From Clostridia bacterium (GTDB lineage Bacteria > Bacillota > Clostridia > Oscillospirales > Acutalibacteraceae), in the NCBI GenBank assembly GCA_017452785.1, contig JAFTLT010000022.1:37553-101552 (forward strand): 64,000 nt of DNA, read 5' to 3'. This document shows positions 8,858 to 16,128 of this stretch, piece after piece. Every line of letters begins with the position of its first letter. Positions within the stretch are counted from its first letter, which is position 1. The position numbers and the translations under genes are program-made. A model generated the notes under the pieces. That model made no database searches and was not told where the DNA came from. It was given only the letters and a program-made list of their open reading frames with translations.

Positions 8858-9745
8858 ATGATTTACTTAAACACTTTTCATTTTCCGTCACCGGAGCAGG
8901 AGGAAGATTATTTTTTCTCTTTTAATCCGAAAAACGCCCGCACCTGTTACACAACCAAATATCCTTTCGGTATGTTCCGTCAAAGAGGTTTGCCTGAGGA
9001 TTTTGAGTTTGACGATATAACAGTTTTCTGCGGTAATAACGGAAGCGGTAAAAGCACGATGCTTAATGTTATTGCGGAAAAACTGAATCTCAAGCGCAAT
9101 TCACCTTTTAACAGAAGTGATTTTTTCAGCGATTATGTGGAGCTTTGCGACTATGAATTAGACAAAACGCTGTCTTTAAATAGCTGCGTTATTACCAGTG
9201 ATGATGTGTTTGATCGAGTGCTTGATATACGGCGTGTTAATAACGGAATAGATGATAAAAGAGAGGATTTGCTCAGAGAGTGGCTTGACAGTAACAGTGA
9301 TAATGCTGATACTACACTTCACGGACTGGATGATTATGAACGTTGGAAAAGAGTATCCGATGCCCGTAACAAAAGGAAATCTCAATCACAGTTTTTGCGT
9401 TCCCGTTTAATCAGAAATATTCAGGAACGTTCCAACGGTGAAAGTTCATTAGCTCTTTTTGTCGACAGTATAGCGGATGATGCCTTATATCTGCTTGATG
9501 AACCTGAAAACAGCCTTTCACCACATAATCAGCTTGAACTGAAATATTTTATTGAGGACTGTGTAAGAAATCACGGCTGTCAGTTTATCATATCCACTCA
9601 TTCTCCGTTTCTGCTTTCGCTTAAAGGTGCAAGGATATATGATATCGACTCCAATCCTGTGAAAATGTGCAAATGGACAGACCTCCTGTGTGTGAGAGTA
9701 TATCAGGAGTTCTTTAAGGAGAATGAAGATAAGTTTGCGAAATAA
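8858..9745 (+). CDS. AAA/ABC-type ATPase, unknown function
   Basis: A 295-residue cytoplasmic ATPase. Walker A is GNNGSGKST at about residue 66, and Walker B with the D-loop is LYLLDEPENSLSP near 215. An H-loop-like STHSPFLLSL follows. It resembles the compact RecF/OLD-like ATPases annotated AAA_15/AAA_21. It has no membrane segments, no TOPRIM domain and no transporter partner. GGAG lies 9 bases before the start. A strong cysE promoter begins 4 bases after its stop. The function is unknown. Confidence 0.75.
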   Translation: MIYLNTFHFPSPEQEEDYFFSFNPKNARTCYTTKYPFGMFRQRGLPEDFEFDDITVFCGNNGSGKSTMLNVIAEKLNLKRNSPFNRSDFFSDYVELCDYELDKTLSLNSCVITSDDVFDRVLDIRRVNNGIDDKREDLLREWLDSNSDNADTTLHGLDDYERWKRVSDARNKRKSQSQFLRSRLIRNIQERSNGESSLALFVDSIADDALYLLDEPENSLSPHNQLELKYFIEDCVRNHGCQFIISTHSPFLLSLKGARIYDIDSNPVKMCKWTDLLCVRVYQEFFKENEDKFAK

Positions 9746-9748
9746 CCA

Positions 9749-9777
9749 TTGACATTTCACCTGAAACTGTATATAAT
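9749..9777 (+). promoter_or_regulatory. consensus promoter of the cysE leader
   Basis: TTGACA (9749-9754) and TATAAT (9772-9777) are separated by 17 bases and match the vegetative sigma consensus exactly. Transcription would start near 9784, ahead of the T-box. Confidence 0.85.
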
Positions 9778-9799
9778 ATACTATAATATCGAAATGCGA

Positions 9800-10034
9800 T
9801 AAAAGGGAGAAGTAATCACATTCTCTTCTTCTCAGAGAGAGGCAGTAAGGTGAAAGTGCCTCGTTGAAGACGTGATGAAATGCACCCTGTAGCACCCGTG
9901 GGGAAAGATATCGAGTATCTTCGGGCGTATACCGGCGTTAACGGTAGGGCAATAATTAAGTTGCCTTGAGTTATAAATCAGAGTGGAACCGCGTTACACG
10001 CCTCTGGTGCTTTAGGGCACAGGAGGCGTTTTTA
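9800..10034 (+). promoter_or_regulatory. T-box riboswitch, cysteine specifier (UGC)
   Basis: The T-box core GAGTGGAACCGCG is at 9981-9993 and is followed by a terminator hairpin (ACGCCTC/GAGGCGT, 9998-10030, then Ts). In stem I, AGGG and ATCAC (5' side) pair with CCCT and GTGAT (3' side). They enclose an AGTA motif facing GAAATGCA, so the specifier codon is TGC at 9881-9883, followed by A. The bulge reads UGGA, which pairs with UCCA and fits the U73 discriminator of tRNA-Cys. Uncharged tRNA-Cys should therefore switch on cysE-cysS. Two inserted genes now lie between leader and cysE. Confidence 0.9.
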
Positions 10035-10041
10035 ATTATGA

Positions 10042-10093
10042 ATTGCAGGGAACTTTTGCTGAGATGGTGAGGTTCTTCCCGCAGAGTGAAGTT
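10042..10093 (+). repeat. direct repeat copy 1 upstream of the 10118 gene
   Basis: About 50 bases, starting ATTGCAGGGAACTTTTGC, that recur at 10615-10665 with few differences. Each copy can fold, because its GGGAA end faces TTCCC near its other end. The two copies bracket the gene at 10118. Confidence 0.8.
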
Positions 10094-10117
10094 TAGAAAA
10101 AATGAGGATTTGGCCTG

Positions 10118-10585
10118 ATGAAAAGAGTATATTCAAAGTATGATTTTAAAAATTATACTATGTTGAAACAAGTATTATCTGATTTGAATTTGCTAGACAA
10201 AAACTATTTATGGTTAATAAGTGATGTCGAAGCATATCCAACAAAAAAGGAGTATCAGGAGATTTTAGAAAACGACTATCTTCTGATAAGCACAAGCGAA
10301 CTAGTCAAAATATTGGAAAACGACGATTTTCAGTGGATATGGGCAGTGTTTTCTGCTATTCCTTCAACATACAAAAAAGAAGATATACTCGGTTTCAATT
10401 TGCCATGTGTTCAAAGTATAGATGATGGAATGTATGATCCTCATAACGATGTGCCAAGAGTTCAACATCCATATTCAGCGTTTGAAATATATGCAGTTGA
10501 TAGCTCTTACATGTTTATTATTTCAGATGATGAAGAACTAATAAACAGATTTAAAGAAAGTTATCCTTTATATATTGAAGAGTAA
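10118..10585 (+). CDS. hypothetical protein, possibly DUF2691-like
   Basis: A 155-residue soluble acidic protein I do not firmly recognise. LWLISDVEAYP near residue 31 and WIWAVFSAIPSTYKK near 97 recall the DUF2691 family, but this is weak. The coding DNA is visibly AT-richer than cysE/cysS. It sits between the Cys T-box and cysE, with a copy of the same 50-base repeat on each side, which suggests an insertion. The start codon has only a weak GAGG further upstream. A role in cysteine metabolism is not indicated. Confidence 0.6.
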   Translation: MKRVYSKYDFKNYTMLKQVLSDLNLLDKNYLWLISDVEAYPTKKEYQEILENDYLLISTSELVKILENDDFQWIWAVFSAIPSTYKKEDILGFNLPCVQSIDDGMYDPHNDVPRVQHPYSAFEIYAVDSSYMFIISDDEELINRFKESYPLYIEE

Positions 10586-10614
10586 AAATTTTCAATATAT
10601 ATAATTTTTTATCT

Positions 10615-10665
10615 ATTGCAGAGAACTTTGCTGAGATGGTGAGGTTCTTCCCGCAGGGTGAAGTT
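10615..10665 (+). repeat. direct repeat copy 2 upstream of the 10672 gene
   Basis: Second copy of the repeat at 10042, starting ATTGCAGAGAACTTTGC. It lies immediately before the next hypothetical gene. An in-frame ATG inside it (10636) could extend that gene, but I take the extension as repeat sequence. Confidence 0.8.
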
Positions 10666-10671
10666 GATATA

Positions 10672-11031
10672 ATGAAAATTTATGAAGGTGATATTGTGGC
10701 TAAAGATAAAAGAATACCCGACGATAAATATCGCATTATAAAAATTGGTAAAGAAGCCCTATTTGAATTAATATGTGAGGCATTTAAAGAAAGTGAAGAA
10801 GCATTTTTTGATGTTTCAGATGCAACAACAATAGTTAAAAGCTTTTCTATAGATTGGGAAAAAGGTGAATTTATCTGTGTTGCCAGAAATGAACTTCCCC
10901 AAGAAGAGGAGCATCTGCAGTTTGATTTTGACACTCATAAGCTTATATCAAAAATTGAAGACACAACCGATACTCTCTTTGCACCGAACAGATATATTGA
11001 GGTGTTAAAGTCTGATATAGACAATTTGTAA
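10672..11031 (+). CDS. hypothetical protein, unrecognised
   Basis: A 119-residue soluble acidic protein starting MKIYEGDIVAKDKR. I do not recognise it. The start at 10672 is preferred over ATG 10636 because the 12 extra codons are encoded by the repeat that also lies in front of the preceding gene. The DNA is AT-rich like that of its neighbour. It ends 21 bases before cysE and must be read through by any transcript from the Cys T-box. It has no membrane segment and no recognisable motif. Confidence 0.55.
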   Translation: MKIYEGDIVAKDKRIPDDKYRIIKIGKEALFELICEAFKESEEAFFDVSDATTIVKSFSIDWEKGEFICVARNELPQEEEHLQFDFDTHKLISKIEDTTDTLFAPNRYIEVLKSDIDNL

Positions 11032-11052
11032 TTTACTATAAGGTGATATAAT

Positions 11053-11691
11053 ATGTTTGAACGCTTAAAAGAAGATCTGCAGTGTGTCAAAGACCGTGAC
11101 CCTGCAGCAAGAAGCAATTTAGAGATTATGCTGCTTTATCCCGGTTATAAGGCAGTCAGAGCTCACAGAAGAGCCCACTGGTGCTATGAGCACAGGCTGT
11201 TTTTCCTTGCAAGAGCAATTTCACAGCACTGTGTTAAACAGACCAATATTGAAATACATCCCGGTGCCGAAATCGGCAGACGTTTTTTCATCGACCACGG
11301 TACGGGTGTAGTTATCGGTGAGACGGCAATTATCGGTGATGACTGCACTGTTTATCAGGGCGTCACTCTCGGCGGTACGGGTAAGGACCACGGCAAAAGA
11401 CACCCGACCCTTGGCAATAATGTGCTTGTGGGTGCAGGTGCAAAGGTCCTCGGTCCCTTTAAAATAGGTGATAACTCAAATGTAGCCGCAGGCTCGGTGG
11501 TACTCAATGAAATTCCCGAAAACTGCACAGCTGTCGGCTCACCTGCAAGAGTTGTCAAGCAAAACGGTAAAAAAGTTGACAGGCTCGACCATATTCATAT
11601 GCCTGACCCCATATCTCAGGAGCTTTGCCGACTTCAATATAAAATTCAGAAATTAGAAAGCAAAATAAAAGAATTGGAGGAAAATTCATGA
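11053..11691 (+). CDS. cysE: serine O-acetyltransferase
   Basis: A 212-residue enzyme that acetylates serine with acetyl-CoA, the first step of cysteine synthesis. A short N-terminal helical part precedes left-handed beta-helix hexapeptide repeats (about 65-165) containing DHGTGVVIGE and the GGTGKDHGKRHP loop. A coiled C-terminus follows. The length fits the short Firmicute form. Its stop overlaps the ATG of cysS by 4 bases. Control is probably by the cysteine T-box about 1 kb upstream. The product O-acetylserine would feed the cysK at 57821. Confidence 0.96.
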   Translation: MFERLKEDLQCVKDRDPAARSNLEIMLLYPGYKAVRAHRRAHWCYEHRLFFLARAISQHCVKQTNIEIHPGAEIGRRFFIDHGTGVVIGETAIIGDDCTVYQGVTLGGTGKDHGKRHPTLGNNVLVGAGAKVLGPFKIGDNSNVAAGSVVLNEIPENCTAVGSPARVVKQNGKKVDRLDHIHMPDPISQELCRLQYKIQKLESKIKELEENS

Positions 11692-13088
11692 GAATTTTTA
11701 ACACACTTTCAAGAGAAAAAGAGGAGCTTATCCCCATTACTCCGGGCGAATTCAAAATCTATGCCTGCGGTCCTACAGTTTATAACTTTATTCATATCGG
11801 TAACGCAAGACCTCTCTGCGTTTTTGATGTAATGCGCCGTTACCTTGAATACAGAGGCAACAAGGTTAACTTCGTTCAGAATTTCACAGATATTGACGAT
11901 AAGATTATCCGACGTGCAAATGAAGAGGGTGTAACCTTCAAGGATATCAGTGAAAAGTATATCGAAGAATTCTGGGTAGATGCCAAGGGTATGAATATTC
12001 GTGAAGCTACTACGCACCCCAAAGCAACAGAAAACATCGGTGAGATTATCGACATCGTTTCAACACTTATTGAAAAAGGCTATGCTTACGAAGCAAACGG
12101 AGATGTTTATTTCAGCACAAAGAAATTTACAGAATACGGCAAGCTTTCACATCAGCCTCTTGAAGACCTTGAAGCAGGTGCAAGAATCAACGTCGGTGAA
12201 GTAAAAAGAGAGCCTATGGATTTCGCTCTGTGGAAGAGTGCAAAGCCCGGTGAGCCCTATTGGGAATCACCTTGGGGTCACGGCAGACCCGGTTGGCATA
12301 TTGAGTGCTCAGCTATGGTCAGACATTATCTCGGTGAAACTATCGATATTCACTGTGGCGGTCAGGATCTCATCTTCCCTCACCACGAAAATGAAATAGC
12401 TCAGAGTGAATGCTGCAACGGTGCTGCTTTCTCAAGATACTGGATGCACAACGGCTTTATCACTGTTGACAAGGTTAAGATGTCAAAGTCACTTGGCAAC
12501 TTCTTCACAGTTCGTGATGTTGCAAATCAGTATGGCTATGAGCCCATTCGTTACCTTATGATTTCCTGCCAGTACAGAAGCCCCATCAACTACAGCTTTG
12601 ATGCTATTGAGCAGTGCAAGGCTTCACTTGAAAGACTTTACACCTGCCGCAACAATATGGACTTTGCCCTTCAGAACGCAGTAGAAGAAGCAGGCGAAAA
12701 GGATGCAGAAATCATTGCTGCTATCGATGCAAAGAAAGATAAGTTCATTGAAGCAATGGAAGACGACCTCAACACAGGTGAGGCTCTCGGTGCTGTTTTC
12801 GAGCTTGTAAGAGAAATCAACTCAAATGTAAATGACGGCGTTCAGTCCAAGGCACTCGTTGAATATGCTATCAAGGTCTTTGACGAGCTTATGGATGTTC
12901 TCGGTCTTCTTTATAACAGAAATGCTGAAAAGAGCCTTGACGACGAAATTGAAGCTCTTATTCAGGCTCGTAACGATGCAAGAAAGGCTAAAAATTGGGC
13001 AGAGGCTGACCGCATCCGTGACGAACTCAAAGCACAGGGCATTGTGCTTGAGGATACACCTCAGGGCGTTAAGTGGCACAGAGCGTAA
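11688..13088 (+). CDS. cysS: cysteinyl-tRNA synthetase
   Basis: A 466-residue class I synthetase that charges tRNA-Cys. It has the first zinc-ligand cysteine in YACGPTVYNF, the HIGH-like HIGNARP and the KMSKSLGN loop. Further zinc-site residues are in HIECSAM and PHHENEIAQSE. The length is normal. It overlaps cysE by 4 bases, so charging and synthesis of cysteine are coupled, as in the classical cysES T-box operon. Confidence 0.97.
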   Translation: MRIFNTLSREKEELIPITPGEFKIYACGPTVYNFIHIGNARPLCVFDVMRRYLEYRGNKVNFVQNFTDIDDKIIRRANEEGVTFKDISEKYIEEFWVDAKGMNIREATTHPKATENIGEIIDIVSTLIEKGYAYEANGDVYFSTKKFTEYGKLSHQPLEDLEAGARINVGEVKREPMDFALWKSAKPGEPYWESPWGHGRPGWHIECSAMVRHYLGETIDIHCGGQDLIFPHHENEIAQSECCNGAAFSRYWMHNGFITVDKVKMSKSLGNFFTVRDVANQYGYEPIRYLMISCQYRSPINYSFDAIEQCKASLERLYTCRNNMDFALQNAVEEAGEKDAEIIAAIDAKKDKFIEAMEDDLNTGEALGAVFELVREINSNVNDGVQSKALVEYAIKVFDELMDVLGLLYNRNAEKSLDDEIEALIQARNDARKAKNWAEADRIRDELKAQGIVLEDTPQGVKWHRA

Positions 13089-13091
13089 GCT

Positions 13092-13217
13092 AATTATGAA
13101 TTATGAATCGCGGGGGAGACCCGTCGAGGCAACAAGTCTTTTCCCGCCGATAATATTCTCTATGTTTGTTCGGCTCCCTCTTTGAGGGAGCTGTCAGCGT
13201 TAGCTGACTGAGGGAGT
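13092..13217 (+). repeat. intergenic repeat cluster downstream of cysS
   Basis: It begins with AATTATGAATTATGAAT, then an imperfect GCGGG/CCCGC hairpin (about 13109-13149). Next come GCTCCCTC-TTT-GAGGGAGC (13173-13191), GTCAGC-GTTA-GCTGAC (13193-13208) and a trailing TGAGGGAG. The last three modules are the kind of REP-like hairpin scattered through genomes of gut Firmicutes. Confidence 0.7.
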
Positions 13218-13226
13218 TATTACTAT

Positions 13227-14012
13227 ATGAAGAATATTAACATTAAGATGCCAAAAGATAAATATGAGTATTATGATATAATTGCTAAGGCTGCTGAAAC
13301 TGATGAATTGAAAGATATTGGTGTAGAGACAAAGCATAGAAAAACAGCCAACAAGAATAAACTTTACACTTTCCGCAAAATTCATCGAGAACTAAAGGAT
13401 AAATATGATCTCTTGGATATAGCCGGGTCGGACGGGGATTTATCAAAAGCTGTAAATATCATGTCATGGCTTAGAAATAATACTTATTATTGCGGAATGT
13501 CTACTAATATTACGGCTGACAACGGTCTGGATATATTAGATACATGTTTTGGTAAAGATTTTGATAAAGCAATTAACTGCCGTTTTACAGCCATTGCTTT
13601 TGCTGATTGTCTTGTTGCTGTTGGTATAAAAGCATATCCTGTAGCTCTGTTGTCTTATAAGGATAAAGAAAATGGTGGTTTTGCCTGTCATTTGATGACT
13701 CATGTTTTTCTTCCTGAAATGAATAAATGGTGTTTGTTCGATCCGTCCTTTAATGTTTATTTTTGCAATGAGAAGGGCAGTTTGTTAAATGTGTTTGAAT
13801 TAAGAAAGTTATTTCTTAATGGACAGCATCCCATTGTTCAAGGTTACAGTTTTAATGGAGAAGACATACATAAAGATATGTATGTTGATATATTTGTAAA
13901 GCAGTGTCTTACAAATATATCAACATGGCATGATAATTCTATGATTGGACGCACATATTCAAGAATGAATTTTGCCTTCAGAAAGAAGTTTAATTGTAAA
14001 CTTCCTGAATAA
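13227..14012 (+). CDS. transglutaminase-like superfamily protein
   Basis: A 261-residue soluble protein with a transglutaminase-like core. A candidate catalytic Cys lies in INCRFTAIAFADCLVAVGIKAYPV, where a helix Cys precedes a GIKA(Y/R)-type strand. His follows in CHLMTHVFLP and Asp in WCLFDPSFN. The triad order Cys-His-Asp fits the fold, while substrate and activity are unknown. The gene is AT-richer than its neighbours and sits after a repeat cluster, between cysS and murI, which hints at insertion. GAGGGAG from the repeat may serve as its ribosome binding site. Confidence 0.7.
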   Translation: MKNINIKMPKDKYEYYDIIAKAAETDELKDIGVETKHRKTANKNKLYTFRKIHRELKDKYDLLDIAGSDGDLSKAVNIMSWLRNNTYYCGMSTNITADNGLDILDTCFGKDFDKAINCRFTAIAFADCLVAVGIKAYPVALLSYKDKENGGFACHLMTHVFLPEMNKWCLFDPSFNVYFCNEKGSLLNVFELRKLFLNGQHPIVQGYSFNGEDIHKDMYVDIFVKQCLTNISTWHDNSMIGRTYSRMNFAFRKKFNCKLPE

Positions 14013-14024
14013 AAGGAGTAAACT

Positions 14025-14801
14025 ATGATAACTAAAACAAGTCCCATTGCTGTTGTTGATTCGGGCATGGGTGGCATAACGGTGCTGAAAAAGCTTCACC
14101 GCATTATGCCAAATGAAAACTATATATATTTCGGCGATTCAGCCAATTCTCCCTATGGCACCAAAACAAAGGAGCAGATAAGAGAAATCACTGTCGCTCT
14201 TGTTGAGCGTATGATGAAAAGGGGAGCAAAGAGCGTTGTTATTGCCTGCAACACGGCTACAAGTGCAGCGGCAGAGTACCTGAGAGAAAAATATCCCGAC
14301 TACCCCTTTGTTGGTCTTGAGCCTGCGCTGAAGCCTGCGGCGCTTTCATCAAAGTGGCCGAGAGTGCTTGTGCTTGCTACACCTCTGACTTTGAGGGAAG
14401 AGAAATTCAATAAGCTCATGGCTCGATTCGAGGGTGAAGCTGAGTTTATTAAGCTGCCTGCCCCCGAGCTTGTTGGTTTTGTGGAAAGAGGCGAGGTTGA
14501 AACTCAGCAGTGCACTGAATATCTTGAGAGAATACTTGAGCCATATGCTGACCACAAGGTTGATGCAGTTGTTTTGGGCTGCACGCACTTTCCTTTTGCA
14601 AGAAAGCCTGTTCAGCAGATTTTAGGTGAAGAAGTTCTCGTGTTTGAGGGTTCAATGGGAGCTGCAAAGCAGTGTCAGCGCTTGCTTGAGGCAAGGGGAC
14701 TGCTCAATGACAGTCAGCAAGAGGGGATAATTTCCTTTGAAAACAGTGACGACAGTAAAATTGAGCAGTGCATAGCAATGTTTGGCTGCGGTGATGTGTG
14801 A
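14025..14801 (+). CDS. murI: glutamate racemase
   Basis: A 258-residue enzyme making D-glutamate for peptidoglycan. The catalytic cysteines lie in ACNTATSAAA and LGCTHFPF, and the N-terminal VVDSGMGGITVL is family-typical. AAAGGAG precedes the start by 6 bases. The QueG-like gene follows after 9 bases, so they are probably co-transcribed. Confidence 0.96.
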   Translation: MITKTSPIAVVDSGMGGITVLKKLHRIMPNENYIYFGDSANSPYGTKTKEQIREITVALVERMMKRGAKSVVIACNTATSAAAEYLREKYPDYPFVGLEPALKPAALSSKWPRVLVLATPLTLREEKFNKLMARFEGEAEFIKLPAPELVGFVERGEVETQQCTEYLERILEPYADHKVDAVVLGCTHFPFARKPVQQILGEEVLVFEGSMGAAKQCQRLLEARGLLNDSQQEGIISFENSDDSKIEQCIAMFGCGDV

Positions 14802-14810
14802 GGTGTTACA

Positions 14811-15479
14811 GTGAGTATTAAGGATGAGCTTAAAGAGTACCTTTTATCTCAGGGTGCAAGCGATGTGGGCTTTTGCAAAATCCCCGACGGAGATTTTGGT
14901 GAGTGCAGATATGGCATAAGCATAATTGTGCGTCTGTCTGGTGATATTGTGGATGAAATAGGTGCTGAACCGACTCACACCTATTTCAATCATTACAGAA
15001 GTGTAAATGCTTTTATTGATTCACTTCTTCTTAAGGCAGGTCTTTTCCTTCAGAATAAAGGCTACAGATATATTACCGTTGCCGCTTCACAAAGCATAAA
15101 TAAAGACGGATGGAACTATAAGGGCAGATATTCTCATAAAAAGGTAGCCACCCTTGCAGGGCTTGGCTCTATAGGCAAAAGCTCAATGTTTCTTCATAAA
15201 GACTACGGAGCAAATGTGCGTCTTGGCAGCATTTTCACAGATTGTGAGTTTGATGTCAGTGATGTTGTACCGCTCGACCTTTGCAATGCCTGTGACAAAT
15301 GTGTTAAGGCTTGTCCCAGCGGAGCAATATCGGGAAATGTGTGGTATGAAGGCTGCAAAAGAGAGTATATGTTTGACCCTGAAAAGTGCAGCAATTATAT
15401 GAAAAATCACTTTAAACACATCGGCAGGGGAGCAGTATGCGGCATCTGCATGAAGGTGTGTCCTTATGGAAAATTATGA
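14811..15479 (+). CDS. QueG-like protein with two 4Fe-4S clusters
   Basis: A 222-residue protein related to epoxyqueuosine reductase. It carries two ferredoxin-type cysteine sets, CNACDKCVKACPSG near residue 162 and CGICMKVCPYG at the end. The segment LAGLGSIGKSSMFLHKDYG matches the cobalamin-binding part of QueG-type proteins. It is shorter than QueG proper (300 or more residues), so the substrate may differ. The start is GTG with GAGGTG upstream. The final TTATGA lies in an AATTATGAATT repeat copy. Confidence 0.8.
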   Translation: MSIKDELKEYLLSQGASDVGFCKIPDGDFGECRYGISIIVRLSGDIVDEIGAEPTHTYFNHYRSVNAFIDSLLLKAGLFLQNKGYRYITVAASQSINKDGWNYKGRYSHKKVATLAGLGSIGKSSMFLHKDYGANVRLGSIFTDCEFDVSDVVPLDLCNACDKCVKACPSGAISGNVWYEGCKREYMFDPEKCSNYMKNHFKHIGRGAVCGICMKVCPYGKL

Positions 15480-15488
15480 ATTATGAAT
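15472..15488 (+). repeat. AATTATGAATTATGAAT repeat, copy at the QueG-like gene end
   Basis: An exact copy of the word at 8818. It contains the TGA stop of the QueG-like gene (15477-15479). Confidence 0.7.
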
Positions 15489-15541
15489 TATCGTGGCCGC
15501 AGATCATTTCATCAAAAAGAGACTAAAACCCTTCAGGGATT

Positions 15542-15573
15542 TGCCGAGTGTTCTAAGGACACTCGGCAGTTTT
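15542..15573 (+). terminator. intrinsic terminator after murI and the QueG-like gene
   Basis: TGCCGAGTGT pairs perfectly with ACACTCGGCA around a 7-base loop and is followed by GTTTT. Confidence 0.8.
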
Positions 15574-15661
15574 ATTCGCCTTATGGCGAGTGATATTGCT
15601 TTGCAGTGATATTATACCATGCATAGTTATATTGCTCTTCGGTCAGTTTTGGTGAATAAAA
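15570..15661. mobile_element. small element with terminal inverted repeats (MITE-like)
   Basis: TTTTATTCGCC at 15570-15580 and GGTGAATAAAA at 15651-15661 are inverted repeats with one mismatch. Between them lie short hairpin words such as GCGAGTGATATTGC and TTGCAGTGATATTA. There is no coding capacity. The sequence type resembles the ATATCAC-rich repeats common in gut clostridia. The left end overlaps the T tract of the murI terminator. Confidence 0.5.
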
Positions 15662-15729
15662 TATCACTTGCTATTCGGAAATGAAAGGTGTATTTGCTCA
15701 CTACCAAAGGTTAAAGTGTAAAAAAATGA

Positions 15730-15764
15730 GAGGCAATACGGTTTTGTCCGCATTGCCTCTTTTT
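15730..15764 (+). terminator. intrinsic terminator, plus strand
   Basis: GAGGCAAT pairs with ATTGCCTC and is followed by TTTTT. No gene lies directly upstream, so it may back up the murI terminator or belong to an unseen RNA. Confidence 0.6.
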
Positions 15765-15811
15765 GTATCGTAAAACCACGCATCTAATGCGTGGTTTTAC
15801 GATACAAAAAG
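15759..15811. repeat. 53-base perfect palindrome with a 3-base centre
   Basis: Two 25-base arms pair without mismatch around CTA. The outer part reads CTTTTTGTATCG and the inner part CCACGCAT, each with its exact reverse complement. The terminal T5 and A5 tracts double as the U tracts of the terminators on both sides. Confidence 0.85.
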
Positions 15812-15844
15812 GATGCGTGTTCAAATTCCTTATGAACACGCATC
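15806..15844 (-). terminator. intrinsic terminator of tRNA-Leu(GAG)
   Basis: GATGCGTGTTCA (15812-15823) pairs perfectly with TGAACACGCATC (15833-15844). On the minus strand it is followed by CTTTTT. It begins one base past the tRNA CCA end. Confidence 0.8.
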
Positions 15845-15845
15845 A

Positions 15846-15930
15846 TGGTGCGAGAGACGGGACTTGAACCCGTACGAGCTGCCCCACACGCCCCTCAAAC
15901 GTGCGCGTCTGCCGATTCCGCCACTCTCGC
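15846..15930 (-). tRNA. tRNA-Leu (anticodon GAG)
   Basis: An 85-base tRNA including an encoded CCA. The acceptor stem is GCGAGAG/CTCTCGC with discriminator A. The anticodon arm is CACGT-TTGAGGG-GCGTG, giving anticodon GAG, which reads CUC and CUU. A long variable arm fits class II leucine tRNA. CUC is also the specifier proposed for the first sensor of the T-box at 48118. Confidence 0.95.
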
Positions 15931-16128
15931 ATATTCACTTCACTCCCTCGAGTGCTTGTATACTATATCACTTTTGTTTTCACTTGTCAAGACTTTTTTT
16001 GAAGTTTTTTCGTGATTTTTGTCTTTTATTTTATTTTACTGCTGATTTTGTAAATATTGCCATGCAAACTCTTTATTTTAGTGACGTCTTATGCTATAAT
16101 CTGTAAAAAATAACTAAGGAGAACGCAT

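Noticed and set aside
8858-9745. OLD-family nuclease or ABC transporter
   Set aside because: There is no TOPRIM domain and no permease partner. Only the ATPase core can be seen.
15813-16106. A 97-codon plus-strand ORF across the tRNA-Leu(GAG) gene
   Set aside because: It is antisense to a clear tRNA, has no ribosome binding site and no protein-like composition.
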